DNA of 15,182 bases from RHKX01 sp035695265 (GTDB taxonomy: Bacteria; Actinomycetota; Thermoleophilia; Solirubrobacterales; 70-9). Under the pieces are notes generated by a model, which saw only the letters and a program-made list of their open reading frames with translations, was not told the DNA's origin and ran no database searches. Made by a program: the position numbers and the translations under genes. Location: the NCBI GenBank assembly GCA_035695265.1, contig DASSEM010000062.1, forward strand, positions 1 to 15,182, in the 5' to 3' direction. Positions 1-6,922 of this stretch are shown piece by piece; the stretch's first letter is position 1, and every line of letters starts with the position of its first letter.

Positions 1-1
1 C

Positions 2-352
2 GGCGGCGAGCCGAGTGGGCTGATCTGCCTCGACGAGCCCACCCGCGGGCTCGACCGGGCGCGGAAGGAGGACCTGTCGGAATGGATCGCCGTGCTCGCC
101 GGCCGCGGCGCTGCGCTGCTCGTCGCCACCCACGACGTCGAGTTCGCGGCACGCTTCGCGAACCGGGTCGTGCTTCTGGCGCGGGGCCGCGTGATCGCCG
201 ACGGGGCGCCCGGCGAGCTCCTCGGCGGCGGCTGGTACTTCGCCACCGAGACGGCGCGGGTCACCCGCGGCCGGGCGATCACGCCCGAGGCAGGCGCGCG
301 CCTGCTGACCGGCTCGGGCCGCGAGCTGATCGCCGGTGAGGAGGCGCGATGA
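2..352 (+). CDS. ECF-type ABC transporter ATPase, C-terminal part (5' end outside window)
   Basis: This is the last 116 residues of an ABC ATPase; the frame is open from the window edge. It probably energises uptake as the EcfA component of an energy-coupling-factor transporter. Visible motifs are the Walker B and D-loop (LICLDEPTRGLD) near the left edge and the switch histidine (VATHD) about 40 residues later. A typical C-terminal extension follows (GRVIADGAPGELL, then WYFATETARVTRG and ITPEAGARLL), resembling the tail of fused EcfA1-EcfA2 proteins. The Walker A and signature motifs lie outside. The stop overlaps the next start as ATGA, so the two genes are probably translationally coupled. 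That next protein starts with an ECF S-domain, which supports the ECF assignment over a generic importer ATPase. No EcfT gene is seen in the window; it may lie upstream. Confidence 0.85.
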   Translation, partial: GGEPSGLICLDEPTRGLDRARKEDLSEWIAVLAGRGAALLVATHDVEFAARFANRVVLLARGRVIADGAPGELLGGGWYFATETARVTRGRAITPEAGARLLTGSGRELIAGEEAR

Positions 353-2295
353 GCTGGCAGGCGGCGGCGTTCGTGATCCTCGCGCTCGCGATCGTCGCCG
401 GCTTCGCGTGGTTCGAGCGCTCGCGACCGACCGCCAGGGTCGTCGCCGTGGTCGCCGCGCTCGCCGCGCTCGCGGTCGCCGGCCGCGTCGTCCTCGCGCC
501 GATCCCGAACCTCGTGGCGACCACCGACGTCGCCCTGCTCGCCGGCTACACGCTCGGCGGTGGACCCGGCTTCGCCGTCGGTGCGATCGCGGGCCTCGTC
601 TCGAACTTCTGGCTCGGACAGGGGCCGTGGACGCCTTGGCAGATGGCCGGATGGGGGCTGGTCGGAATCGGCGGCGCGGTGCTCGCCCGGCTCGGCGGCC
701 GTGAGCTCGGACGGCTCCAGCTCGCCGCCTGGGCCGCCCTTGCCGGCCTCGCCTACGGCGCCCTCCTCGACCTCTCGGTGATGGTCAGCTATGGGGGCGA
801 GCAGTCACTCGACCGCTACCTGGCGCTGTCGGCGCGCGGAATACCGTTCAATCTGGTCCATGGAGTGGGAAACTTCACGTTGATGTTCGCCGCCGGACCG
901 GCACTGATCCGCATCCTCGACCGCTACCGCGATCGCTCGGCCTTCCGCTGGAGCGACCGGCCGCTCGGCCGGATCGCCGCCTGCGCGGCGCTCGCTCTCT
1001 GCGCCGCCCTGCCGTTGCTGGCGCCAGCTCGCAGCGATGCCGCGCGCGCCGGCGGGGGCGTGGCGACGCTGTGGCTCGCCGCCGCGCAGAACCGCAACGG
1101 CGGCTGGGGCACCGAGCCAGGTGCGGAGTCGAACGTCGGCATGACCGGCTGGGCGATGCTCGGCCTCGAGGCGGCCGGGGTGAATCCCCGCGACGTCCGT
1201 CCGGCGGGCAAGGACGGGGTCGACTTCCTCCGTCGCCACGCGAGCTCGATCACGACGACCGGCGATCTCGAGCGGACGATCATCGCCCTCGCCGGCGCCG
1301 GGGTCGACCCGCGCTCGTTCGCGGACCGCGATCTCGTCAGCGAGCTTCGCAACCGCCGCAGCAACGACGGCTCCTACCAGCAGCAGGTCAACCTCACCGC
1401 CTACGCGATCATCGCCCAGCGTGCCGCCAAGGTCGACCGCTCGAAGCTCGGCAGGTCCTCGCGGTGGCTGCGTCAGGCGCAGAACCGGAACGGCGGCTGG
1501 GGCTCGACGGCTGACGGGAAGAGCGAGCCGGACAGCACCGGCGCGGTCCTGCAGGCGCTCGCCGTCTCGCCCGGCGGCAACAAGGAGTCCAAGGACGGCC
1601 TGCGCTGGCTGTCCTCCTCCCAGCACGGGACCGGCGGCTGGGCGCTCGTCGCGGGCTCGTCCTCGAACACCCAGTCGACGTCCTGGGCGGTCCAGGGGAT
1701 CATCGCGGCGGGAGCCAATCCCGGCTCCTTCCGGGAGGGCGGCAACAGCCCCTACGACTACCTGAAGCGCCGCCAGCGCGAAGACGGCCACTACGAGTAT
1801 TCGAGCTCGAGCGACCAGACGCCGGTCTGGGTCACCGCGCAGGCGATCGCGGCTGCCTACGAGACCGAGTTCCCGATCAAGTCCATCCCGCGAGATCCGG
1901 ACACCGATCCGGGTGGCAACAATGGTGGCGACGGCAGCGGGGATCAGACGGACACGGGCGACTACACGCCGCCGCCCGGCACCGATCTCGAAGACCTCTA
2001 CGACCCCGGCGCGCTCGACCCGGGCGCGCTCGATCCCGGCACGACCACGACGCCCGAGGCGACGACCGAGGACGCCCCGACGGTGACCGAGGAGGAGGCG
2101 GTCCCGGGTGGGACCGGCCCGACCGTGAGCGGGACCGACCGCGAGCGGATCGCCGCCGGCGGGGCCGGGCTGCCGGAGGAGGCGGACGAGGAGAAGTTCG
2201 AGGCGCCCGGGACGCCGGTGCTGCTCGGTGGCCTCGGTGGCCTCGCCGCGCTGCTCGGCGGCGGGTTCATCCTGTTCAGCCGCCGGCTGCCGTGA
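349..2295 (+). CDS. ECF transporter S-component fused to an extracellular prenyltransferase/transcobalamin-like alpha-barrel with C-terminal anchor
   Basis: This 648-aa protein has three parts. Residues 1 to about 200 are a multi-spanning membrane domain with the ECF S-component signature: a Gly-rich stretch LAGYTLGGGPGFAVGAIAG, then GQGPWTPWQMAGWGLVG. A further hydrophobic helix (about 205-225) ends at an alanine-rich junction and probably leads outside. Residues about 240-515 carry QW-like repeats of the prenyltransferase/squalene-oxidase alpha-barrel type, beginning near residues 247 and 378 (QNRNGGWG), 335, 425 and 476. I see no DxDD cyclase motif, so a terpene cyclase is unlikely. The same fold occurs in transcobalamin and intrinsic factor, so a ligand-capture role is my inference. 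Residues about 515-620 are an acidic Pro/Thr/Gly-rich linker with a DPGAL tandem repeat. A final helix (about 624-643) ends in SRRLP. The substrate is unknown; a corrinoid is one possibility. The stop overlaps the glpD start as GTGA. Confidence 0.8.
   Translation: MSWQAAAFVILALAIVAGFAWFERSRPTARVVAVVAALAALAVAGRVVLAPIPNLVATTDVALLAGYTLGGGPGFAVGAIAGLVSNFWLGQGPWTPWQMAGWGLVGIGGAVLARLGGRELGRLQLAAWAALAGLAYGALLDLSVMVSYGGEQSLDRYLALSARGIPFNLVHGVGNFTLMFAAGPALIRILDRYRDRSAFRWSDRPLGRIAACAALALCAALPLLAPARSDAARAGGGVATLWLAAAQNRNGGWGTEPGAESNVGMTGWAMLGLEAAGVNPRDVRPAGKDGVDFLRRHASSITTTGDLERTIIALAGAGVDPRSFADRDLVSELRNRRSNDGSYQQQVNLTAYAIIAQRAAKVDRSKLGRSSRWLRQAQNRNGGWGSTADGKSEPDSTGAVLQALAVSPGGNKESKDGLRWLSSSQHGTGGWALVAGSSSNTQSTSWAVQGIIAAGANPGSFREGGNSPYDYLKRRQREDGHYEYSSSSDQTPVWVTAQAIAAAYETEFPIKSIPRDPDTDPGGNNGGDGSGDQTDTGDYTPPPGTDLEDLYDPGALDPGALDPGTTTTPEATTEDAPTVTEEEAVPGGTGPTVSGTDRERIAAGGAGLPEEADEEKFEAPGTPVLLGGLGGLAALLGGGFILFSRRLP
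2002..2040 (+). repeat. In-frame 15-bp tandem repeat (DPGAL) in the ECF-S fusion linker
   Basis: Two full copies and a partial third copy of a 15-nt unit encode DPGAL-DPGAL-DPG in the stalk between the alpha-barrel and the C-terminal helix. The copies differ slightly in sequence. They would be expected to vary in number between strains and change stalk length. Confidence 0.6.
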
Positions 2296-4001
2296 TCGAA
2301 CGCGAACGCGCTCTCGCCGAGCTCGGCGCCGAGCCGTTCGACGTCGTCGTGATCGGCGGCGGCGTGACCGGGGCCGGCGTCGCCCTCGATGCCGCCTCGC
2401 GCGGCTACTCGACAGCGCTCGTCGAGCGTGATGACTGGGCGATCGGCACCTCCAGCCGCTCCTCGAAGATGGTTCACGGCGGTCTTCGCTACCTGCAGAA
2501 CTTCGACCTCGGGCTGGTCCGTGAGGCGCTGCTCGAACGACAGCTCCTCGTTCATCTCGCCCCTCACCTCGTCTATCCGACCCCGTACCTGGTGCCGACC
2601 CTCGGCGACGACCGCCGCGACCGCCTGATCGGCATCGGCCTCAACATGTACGACGTGATGGCGAGCAATCGCGGCTCGCGGCGGGAACGGCGCGAGCGGC
2701 GATCCCGCCGCGATGAGGCCGGCGATGGGCCCGACACGTCGAACTGGTCGCCGGACCGCCACCGGACGATCGCGGGCGAGGAGGTCGTCGAGATGATCCC
2801 GGCGCTCGAGGCCCGCGATCCGAAGTCGGCATACCTCTTCTACGACTGCCAGACCGACGACGTGCGGCTCGTCCTCACGATTCTCGGCGAGGCCGAGCGG
2901 TTCGGGGCGGTGATCGCCAACCGGCTCGAGGTCGTCTCGCTGCTCGAGCACGACGGCCGTGCGGGCGGCGTCGTCTGTGCCTGCGGGGAATCCGGCGAGA
3001 GGATCGAGATCGAGGCGGCCAACGTCGTCAACGCCACCGGCGTCTGGGCCGACCGGATCAAGCCGGGCGAGATCCTCGACGAGGCCGAGATCCCGCGGAT
3101 CGCGCCCAGCCGCGGCACGCACGTGACGCTGCCGGTCGAGCTGCTGCCGCTCAACGGCGCCGCCTGCATCGTCCCGGCGGGCGCCGACCGCACGATCTTC
3201 GTCCTGCCCTGGTACGAGCGTGTTCTCGTCGGCACCACCGACAACGACTATGACGGCGACATCGACCACGTCCGGCCGGGTGGCGACGACATCACGTACC
3301 TGCTTGACGCCGTCAACACATACTTCGGGACCGAGATCGGTCGCGACGACCTGACCGGCGCCTACGCCGGGGTGAGGCCGCTGATCTCGACCGGCGACCC
3401 GAAGAAGTCGGTCGACATCTCACGCAAGGCTGAGCTCTACGAGACGTCCTCGGGCATGCTGACGATCACCGGTGGCAAGCTCACGACCTGGCGGCGGATG
3501 GCGAAGTCGGTCGTCGATCGGATCGCGATGCGCGAGGACCGGGAGCTGCCGTGCCGCACTGCCGAGATCCCGCTCGGGATGGAGGCGCGAGACGCTGACC
3601 TCGAGCCGCCGGCGGGGCTCGACGCGAGCTCGCTGCCGGAGGGCTGGCGCGAGCTCCTCTCCTTCCGCTACGGGCATGCCGCCCGCGACGTTCTCGCGGC
3701 CGCGGCCGAGCGCCCGGAGCTCGCCGGGCCGATCGTCGACGGCCAGCCCGACCTGCTTGCCGAGGTCGCCGTTGCGGCTCGCGCCGAGCAGGCACGCTCG
3801 CTCGCCGACGTGCTCCTGCGCCGGACCCGGCTGGCGGTGCTCGCGGCGCCGCACCTGCGCACGCCGGACTCGGTGCGGTCGGCGGCCGAGGTGCTCGGAG
3901 GCGAGCTCGGCTGGTCGGAGGAGCGGATCGCATCCGAGGCCGAGGGCTGGCCCGGCGAGCTCGCCGACGCAGGCGCCGACCCCGCCGCTGCCGCGGCCTA
4001 G
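2292..4001 (+). CDS. glpD: Glycerol-3-phosphate dehydrogenase, FAD-dependent (GlpD/GlpA family)
   Basis: This 569-aa flavoenzyme oxidises sn-glycerol 3-phosphate to dihydroxyacetone phosphate and passes electrons to the membrane quinone pool. Residues about 16-50 form the FAD-binding Rossmann motif (VVVIGGGVTGAGVALDAASRG), followed by the family signature GTSSRSSKMVHGGLRYL. Further family segments are VNATGVWAD, the substrate-region motif SRGTHVTLP, VLVGTTDNDYDGD and ITGGKLTTWRRMA near residue 395. The C-terminal helical domain is present, so the protein is full length. An Arg-rich insert after NMYDVMASN (about residues 125-150) looks longer and more charged than usual. The GTG start overlaps the upstream stop (GTGA), and I see no better internal start. 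Co-translation with an ECF transporter gene is unusual for glpD. A 43-bp gap separates it from the Rho-like gene. Confidence 0.93.
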   Translation: MIERERALAELGAEPFDVVVIGGGVTGAGVALDAASRGYSTALVERDDWAIGTSSRSSKMVHGGLRYLQNFDLGLVREALLERQLLVHLAPHLVYPTPYLVPTLGDDRRDRLIGIGLNMYDVMASNRGSRRERRERRSRRDEAGDGPDTSNWSPDRHRTIAGEEVVEMIPALEARDPKSAYLFYDCQTDDVRLVLTILGEAERFGAVIANRLEVVSLLEHDGRAGGVVCACGESGERIEIEAANVVNATGVWADRIKPGEILDEAEIPRIAPSRGTHVTLPVELLPLNGAACIVPAGADRTIFVLPWYERVLVGTTDNDYDGDIDHVRPGGDDITYLLDAVNTYFGTEIGRDDLTGAYAGVRPLISTGDPKKSVDISRKAELYETSSGMLTITGGKLTTWRRMAKSVVDRIAMREDRELPCRTAEIPLGMEARDADLEPPAGLDASSLPEGWRELLSFRYGHAARDVLAAAAERPELAGPIVDGQPDLLAEVAVAARAEQARSLADVLLRRTRLAVLAAPHLRTPDSVRSAAEVLGGELGWSEERIASEAEGWPGELADAGADPAAAAA

Positions 4002-4044
4002 ATGGCCGGGCCTTCGGTCGCCCCTCTATATCCTTCGCCGCCGC

Positions 4045-5367
4045 ATGGCGACACCGCTCGACAGCCTCCACCTCTCCGACTTGCACCGGCGAGCTGCCGA
4101 GCTCGGCGTCGAGCGGTACCGGATGCTGCCCCGCGAGGAGCTCATCGCCGCGATCCTCGAGCGCGATCCCGACGCCACCGCGGATGCCGCGGACGCCGGC
4201 CGGGCCGAGCCCGAGCCTGAGTCCCGCGCCGAGCGCCGGCCGCGTCGGCGCGACCGCGGCGGGCGCCGCGAAGGCGGCGACGGCGAAGAAGCCGCCGAGG
4301 ACGAGCAGGGGGAGCCGATCGTCGGCGTCCTCGACATCACTCCGCGTGGCCACGGGTTCATCCGTCAGGGCGGCCTCGAATCGGGGGAGGAGGACGTCTA
4401 TGTCTCGCCGTCGCAGATCCGCCGCTGCGAGATGCAGCGCGGGGACGAGGTCGCCGGCCCGGCGCGCCGACCGCGCCGCGGCGAGCGTTATCCGGCGCTG
4501 ATCCACGTCGACACGATCAACGGCGTCGCCCCCGGCGAGGACCGCCCGCGGCTCGCCGACGCCACGCCGGTCCGCCCGAGCCGCCGCATCGAGCTGAGCC
4601 CGCCGGCCGGCAGCAGCCCCGAAACTGCGGTGCTGCTGCGCTCGATCGACCTGCTCCTGCCGCTCGCGCGGGGCCAGCGGGTGCTCGTCGACTCCCGGCC
4701 GGGCTCGGGCCGGACGACCCTCTTGCGGGCGCTGGCAAGGGCGCTCGCCGGCGCCGACGTCGAGCTCGTCGTGCTGCTGATCGACGAGCGGCCCGAGGAG
4801 GTGGAGGCCTGGCGCGAGGTCGCGCCGGGCGCGGATCTCGCCGTCGCCACGGCCGAGATGCGCTCGGGCGAGCAGCTCCGTCTCGTCGAGCTTGCGTTCG
4901 GCCGGGCCAGCCGCCGCGCCGAGGCGGGCGCCGACGTGGTCCTGCTCGTCGACTCGATCTCGCGGATCGCCGTCGCTGCCGACGACCCCGGACGGGTGAA
5001 GCCGATCTTCGGGGCGGGCCGCGAGACGGCCGAGGAGGGGATCGGCTCGCTGACCGTCGTCGCGACGACGCTCGGCGACCGCGGCGAGGACGAAGGCGCG
5101 GTTGAGCGCAGCCTCGAGACGACCGAGAACGTGCTCATCGTCCTCGACCCCGATCTCGCCGCCCGCGGCATCTACCCGGCGATCGACTTCACCGCCTCGC
5201 GGATCGCCGGCGAGGAGAACCTGCGCGGCCCCGACGAGCTCGAGGCCGTGCGCAGGCTTCGAACCGAGCTCGCCGCGCTCGGGCCCGAGGCGGCCGCATC
5301 CGAGGTGCGACGCGTGATCGACGCCACGCCGGACAACGCCGCGGCGATCGCCTCGATCTCCGCCTGA
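4045..5367 (+). CDS. Diverged Rho-like RNA-dependent ATPase paralog with degenerate motor
   Basis: The 440-aa product has the Rho layout. An Rho_N helical domain (residues about 3-38, LDSLHLSDLHRRAAELGV) is followed by an acidic/Arg-rich linker. A cold-shock-like RNA-binding domain (about 90-165) keeps GHGFIRQ, EDVYVSPSQIRR and GERYPALI. A RecA-like ATPase domain follows, with DERPEEV (247-253) and Walker B DSISR (303-307) conserved. Several motor elements are changed. The P-loop reads RPGSGRTT, with Arg223 where Rho has the invariant Lys. Walker B to FGAGR is only 19 residues against 36 in E. coli, so the Q-loop is gone. The R-loop Lys is an acidic residue (Asp349), and the positions matching E. 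coli Arg353 and Arg366 are Gly375 and Ala388. Canonical termination activity is therefore doubtful; RNA binding looks intact. The ATG was chosen because Rho_N starts at residue 3. A TANNNT element (4029-4034) just upstream could give a very short leader. Confidence 0.85.
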   Translation: MATPLDSLHLSDLHRRAAELGVERYRMLPREELIAAILERDPDATADAADAGRAEPEPESRAERRPRRRDRGGRREGGDGEEAAEDEQGEPIVGVLDITPRGHGFIRQGGLESGEEDVYVSPSQIRRCEMQRGDEVAGPARRPRRGERYPALIHVDTINGVAPGEDRPRLADATPVRPSRRIELSPPAGSSPETAVLLRSIDLLLPLARGQRVLVDSRPGSGRTTLLRALARALAGADVELVVLLIDERPEEVEAWREVAPGADLAVATAEMRSGEQLRLVELAFGRASRRAEAGADVVLLVDSISRIAVAADDPGRVKPIFGAGRETAEEGIGSLTVVATTLGDRGEDEGAVERSLETTENVLIVLDPDLAARGIYPAIDFTASRIAGEENLRGPDELEAVRRLRTELAALGPEAAASEVRRVIDATPDNAAAIASISA

Positions 5368-5401
5368 GATGGCCCATCCCGCGGAATCGACGATCTGAGC
5401 C

Positions 5402-5740
5402 TTGGCCCTCGTCGGCGGGCTCGTCCTCTTCGCGATCCTCGACCCCCCGCTGGGCATCATCGCCCTCGTCGCCGGCGCCCTGATCGAGGTCGGCGAGGCG
5501 ATCTTCTGGACCCGCTACCTGCGGCGGATCAGGGTCCGGACCGGAAGCGAGGGGATGATCGGCGAGCGCGCCGAGGCGATCGAGCCGTGCCGCCCGCGCG
5601 GCCGCGTCAAGCTCCGGGGCGAGATCTGGGACGCGGAGTGCCACGCCGGCGCCGAATCAGGCGACCCGGTGCGGGTCGTCGCCTTGCGCGGGCTGACCCT
5701 CGAGGTCGAGCCGCTCGGCGAGGGAGATCAGCGGCGGTAG
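5402..5740 (+). CDS. Short NfeD-like membrane protein (OB-fold C-terminal domain)
   Basis: This 112-aa protein starts with two closely spaced hydrophobic segments (residues about 1-36, VGGLVLFAILDPPLGIIALVAGALIEVG in two parts). It ends with a small beta domain typical of NfeD C-termini: GSEGMIGERAEAIEPCRPRGRVKL, then GEIWDAEC, GDPVRVV and GLTLEVEPL. NfeD partners often work with stomatin/SPFH proteins or membrane proteases, but none is present in this window. The TTG start lies 34 bp after the Rho-like stop. No strong ribosome binding site is visible, and the upstream in-frame ATG at 5369 is closed by a TGA at 5396. The 3' end overlaps the minus-strand gene tail-to-tail by 13 bp. The family call is fairly firm; the start is less so. 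Confidence 0.78.
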   Translation: MALVGGLVLFAILDPPLGIIALVAGALIEVGEAIFWTRYLRRIRVRTGSEGMIGERAEAIEPCRPRGRVKLRGEIWDAECHAGAESGDPVRVVALRGLTLEVEPLGEGDQRR

Positions 5741-6192
5741 GCGAGGGCGTGCCAGGAGGGCTCGCGCGAGAGCTCGATGGGCTCCCCGTCGCGATCGGGC
5801 TGCACGTAGCCGAAGGTGCTCGTGCGCTCGTCGAAGACGATGTCGAGCTCGCCCTCCTTGACCCGCTGGTCGAGCCAGGCGCCGCGGAAGACGAGTCGCC
5901 GGATCCAGTGCACGAGGCTCTTGTGGGAGCCGCCGACGAGCTCGAACCAGTGAGCGTTGATGTGCTCGCCGAGCGCCGATGCGGAATCCCGGATCTCGCC
6001 GTTGACGGCGAGCTCGACGAGGTCGTGAAGCTCCTCCGGCTCGAGCCCCGGCGTCGTGAACTCGAGCTTCACGGCCGCCTGCTCGACCCGCTGGGAGAAG
6101 TCGGCCTCGTTGAACGCGAAGCGGAGCTCCCCGTACTCGAGGACGTAGTCGGAACCCGACTCGTAGTTGCCTCTGCGTGTAGCTCTTTCCAT
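5728..6192 (-). CDS. Conserved-looking protein of unknown function, 154 aa
   Basis: I do not recognise a family. The product is soluble: no membrane segment or signal peptide is visible. It is acidic and mixed alpha/beta, with features such as YVLEYGELRFAFNEADF, EPEELHDLVELAVNGEIRDS, GEHINAHWFELVGGSHKSL and GELDIVFDERTSTFGYVQPD. Codon third positions are strongly GC-rich and the composition looks protein-like, unlike the Arg/Pro/Ala-heavy shadow frames on the opposite strand. ATG at 6192 is the only usable start, because an in-frame TGA lies shortly upstream. The nearest GGAGG is 22 nt from the ATG and sits inside a hairpin stem, which could limit translation. It converges with the NfeD-like gene and diverges from the DUF192 gene. 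Confidence 0.68.
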   Translation of the reverse strand: MERATRRGNYESGSDYVLEYGELRFAFNEADFSQRVEQAAVKLEFTTPGLEPEELHDLVELAVNGEIRDSASALGEHINAHWFELVGGSHKSLVHWIRRLVFRGAWLDQRVKEGELDIVFDERTSTFGYVQPDRDGEPIELSREPSWHALAYRR

Positions 6193-6194
6193 GG

Positions 6195-6220
6195 CGGACG
6201 GCCCGTTGACGGGGCCTCCG
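6195..6220 (-). promoter_or_regulatory. Leader hairpin enclosing the Shine-Dalgarno sequence of the 154-aa gene
   Basis: On the minus strand, CGGA-GGCCC pairs with GGGCC-G-TCCG around a 7-nt loop, a 9-bp stem with one bulged G. The only SD-like sequence upstream of the ATG at 6192 (GGAGG) is in the left arm. Folding would hide it; alternatively the gene is translated without an SD. Confidence 0.35.
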
Positions 6221-6255
6221 TCGCGGGTGGTCCATGTTCACCAATGCCCACCGCG

Positions 6256-6287
6256 CTGCGTCCCACAGGCCCCTCCCGTGAACGCAG
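6256..6287. repeat. Inverted repeat in the divergent intergenic region
   Basis: CTGCGT (6256-6261) and ACGCAG (6282-6287) are perfect inverted copies, with an inner CAC/GTG pair at 6264-6266 and 6278-6280. It lies between the divergent 154-aa and DUF192 genes and could be an operator or an RNA hairpin. Beyond this and the SD hairpin I see no clear promoter hexamers in 6193-6385. Confidence 0.3.
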
Positions 6288-6385
6288 GCTTGCACCCATC
6301 CGGAGCGGCAGGAAAGCGGTGCCGGGTCGCGACGGGGTAGGTGACCGTCTGGGGCGCCTTGGCCGGCGCCGGGATGAGCGAGATG

Positions 6386-6922
6386 ATGGGCTCCGTACCG
6401 CGTCGCTTCCGCCACCTCCGGCGGACCAGCGTCGCCGGCGTCAGGGTTCCCGTCGCAACCGGCCTTCGCGCGCGGTTGCTCGGGCTCGCCCTCCTGCCGC
6501 GGCGCCGTGCCGGGCCCGGGCTGCTGATCCCGCGCTGCCGCTCGATCCATACCTTCGGCATGCGGTTCGCGATCGACGTCGTCTTCCTCGACGCCCGCGG
6601 ACGCGAGATCGGCCGCCGGCGGGCGCTCCGGCCGGGCCGGCTCGCCGGTGATCGCAGAGCTGCGGCCGTCCTCGAGCTGCCCGCCGAGCCGAGCTCAGAC
6701 GTCGGGGAAGCCGAGCCGGTGCTCGCCGGTGGTCGGCTCGGCGCCGACCTCGAGCCGTTCGAGCGATCGGGTCTCGCGGGGCAGCAGCGCCAGCAGCCAG
6801 ACGACCATCGCGAGCGCAGTTCCGATCGCGAGCACCTCGGCCGCGCCGAAGGTGTCGGCGAGCGGGCCGGCCAGCAGGTAGCCGAGCGGCAGCAGGCCGA
6901 GCGAGACCATCCAGTCGTATGA
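6386..6922 (+). CDS. DUF192 family protein with abnormal C-terminal run-on
   Basis: The recognisable part covers residues about 16-103: VPVATGLRARLLGLALLP, then the family core GLLIPRCRSIHTFGMRFAIDVVFLDARG, then LRPGRLAGDRRAAAVLELPA. DUF192 proteins are small beta-barrel proteins of unknown role, usually about 110-150 residues, and end soon after the LELPAG-like motif. Here no stop occurs at that point. The frame continues about 75 residues with low-complexity, Arg/Gln/Ser-rich sequence that is the antisense of the MFS gene's 3' end, so the tail is probably not functional. The start is uncertain: ATG codons at 6374, 6383 and 6386 and a GTG at 6341 are all in frame. I chose 6386 because it gives the usual short basic leader. 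No signal peptide is evident. Confidence 0.62.
   Translation: MGSVPRRFRHLRRTSVAGVRVPVATGLRARLLGLALLPRRRAGPGLLIPRCRSIHTFGMRFAIDVVFLDARGREIGRRRALRPGRLAGDRRAAAVLELPAEPSSDVGEAEPVLAGGRLGADLEPFERSGLAGQQRQQPDDHRERSSDREHLGRAEGVGERAGQQVAERQQAERDHPVV

Noticed and set aside
1998..3269. Minus-strand open frame of 423 codons opposite glpD
   Set aside because: It lies antisense to a clear glpD and has low-complexity Asp/Arg/Val composition; this is a codon-bias artefact.
5369..5398. Nine-codon ORF between the Rho-like and NfeD-like genes
   Set aside because: It has no clear ribosome binding site and no notable peptide features; it is only a short in-frame closed stretch upstream of the NfeD start.
3481..5460. 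Minus-strand open frame of 659 codons opposite the Rho-like gene
   Set aside because: It is the longest frame in the window, but the opposite strand encodes recognisable GlpD and Rho domains and this one is repetitive and motif-free.
5657..6550. Long minus-strand open frame of about 297 codons covering the 154-aa gene and its upstream region
   Set aside because: Its translation is dominated by Arg, Ala, Gly and Pro with no recognisable motif, as expected of a shadow frame in GC-rich DNA; the 154-aa frame has protein-like composition.
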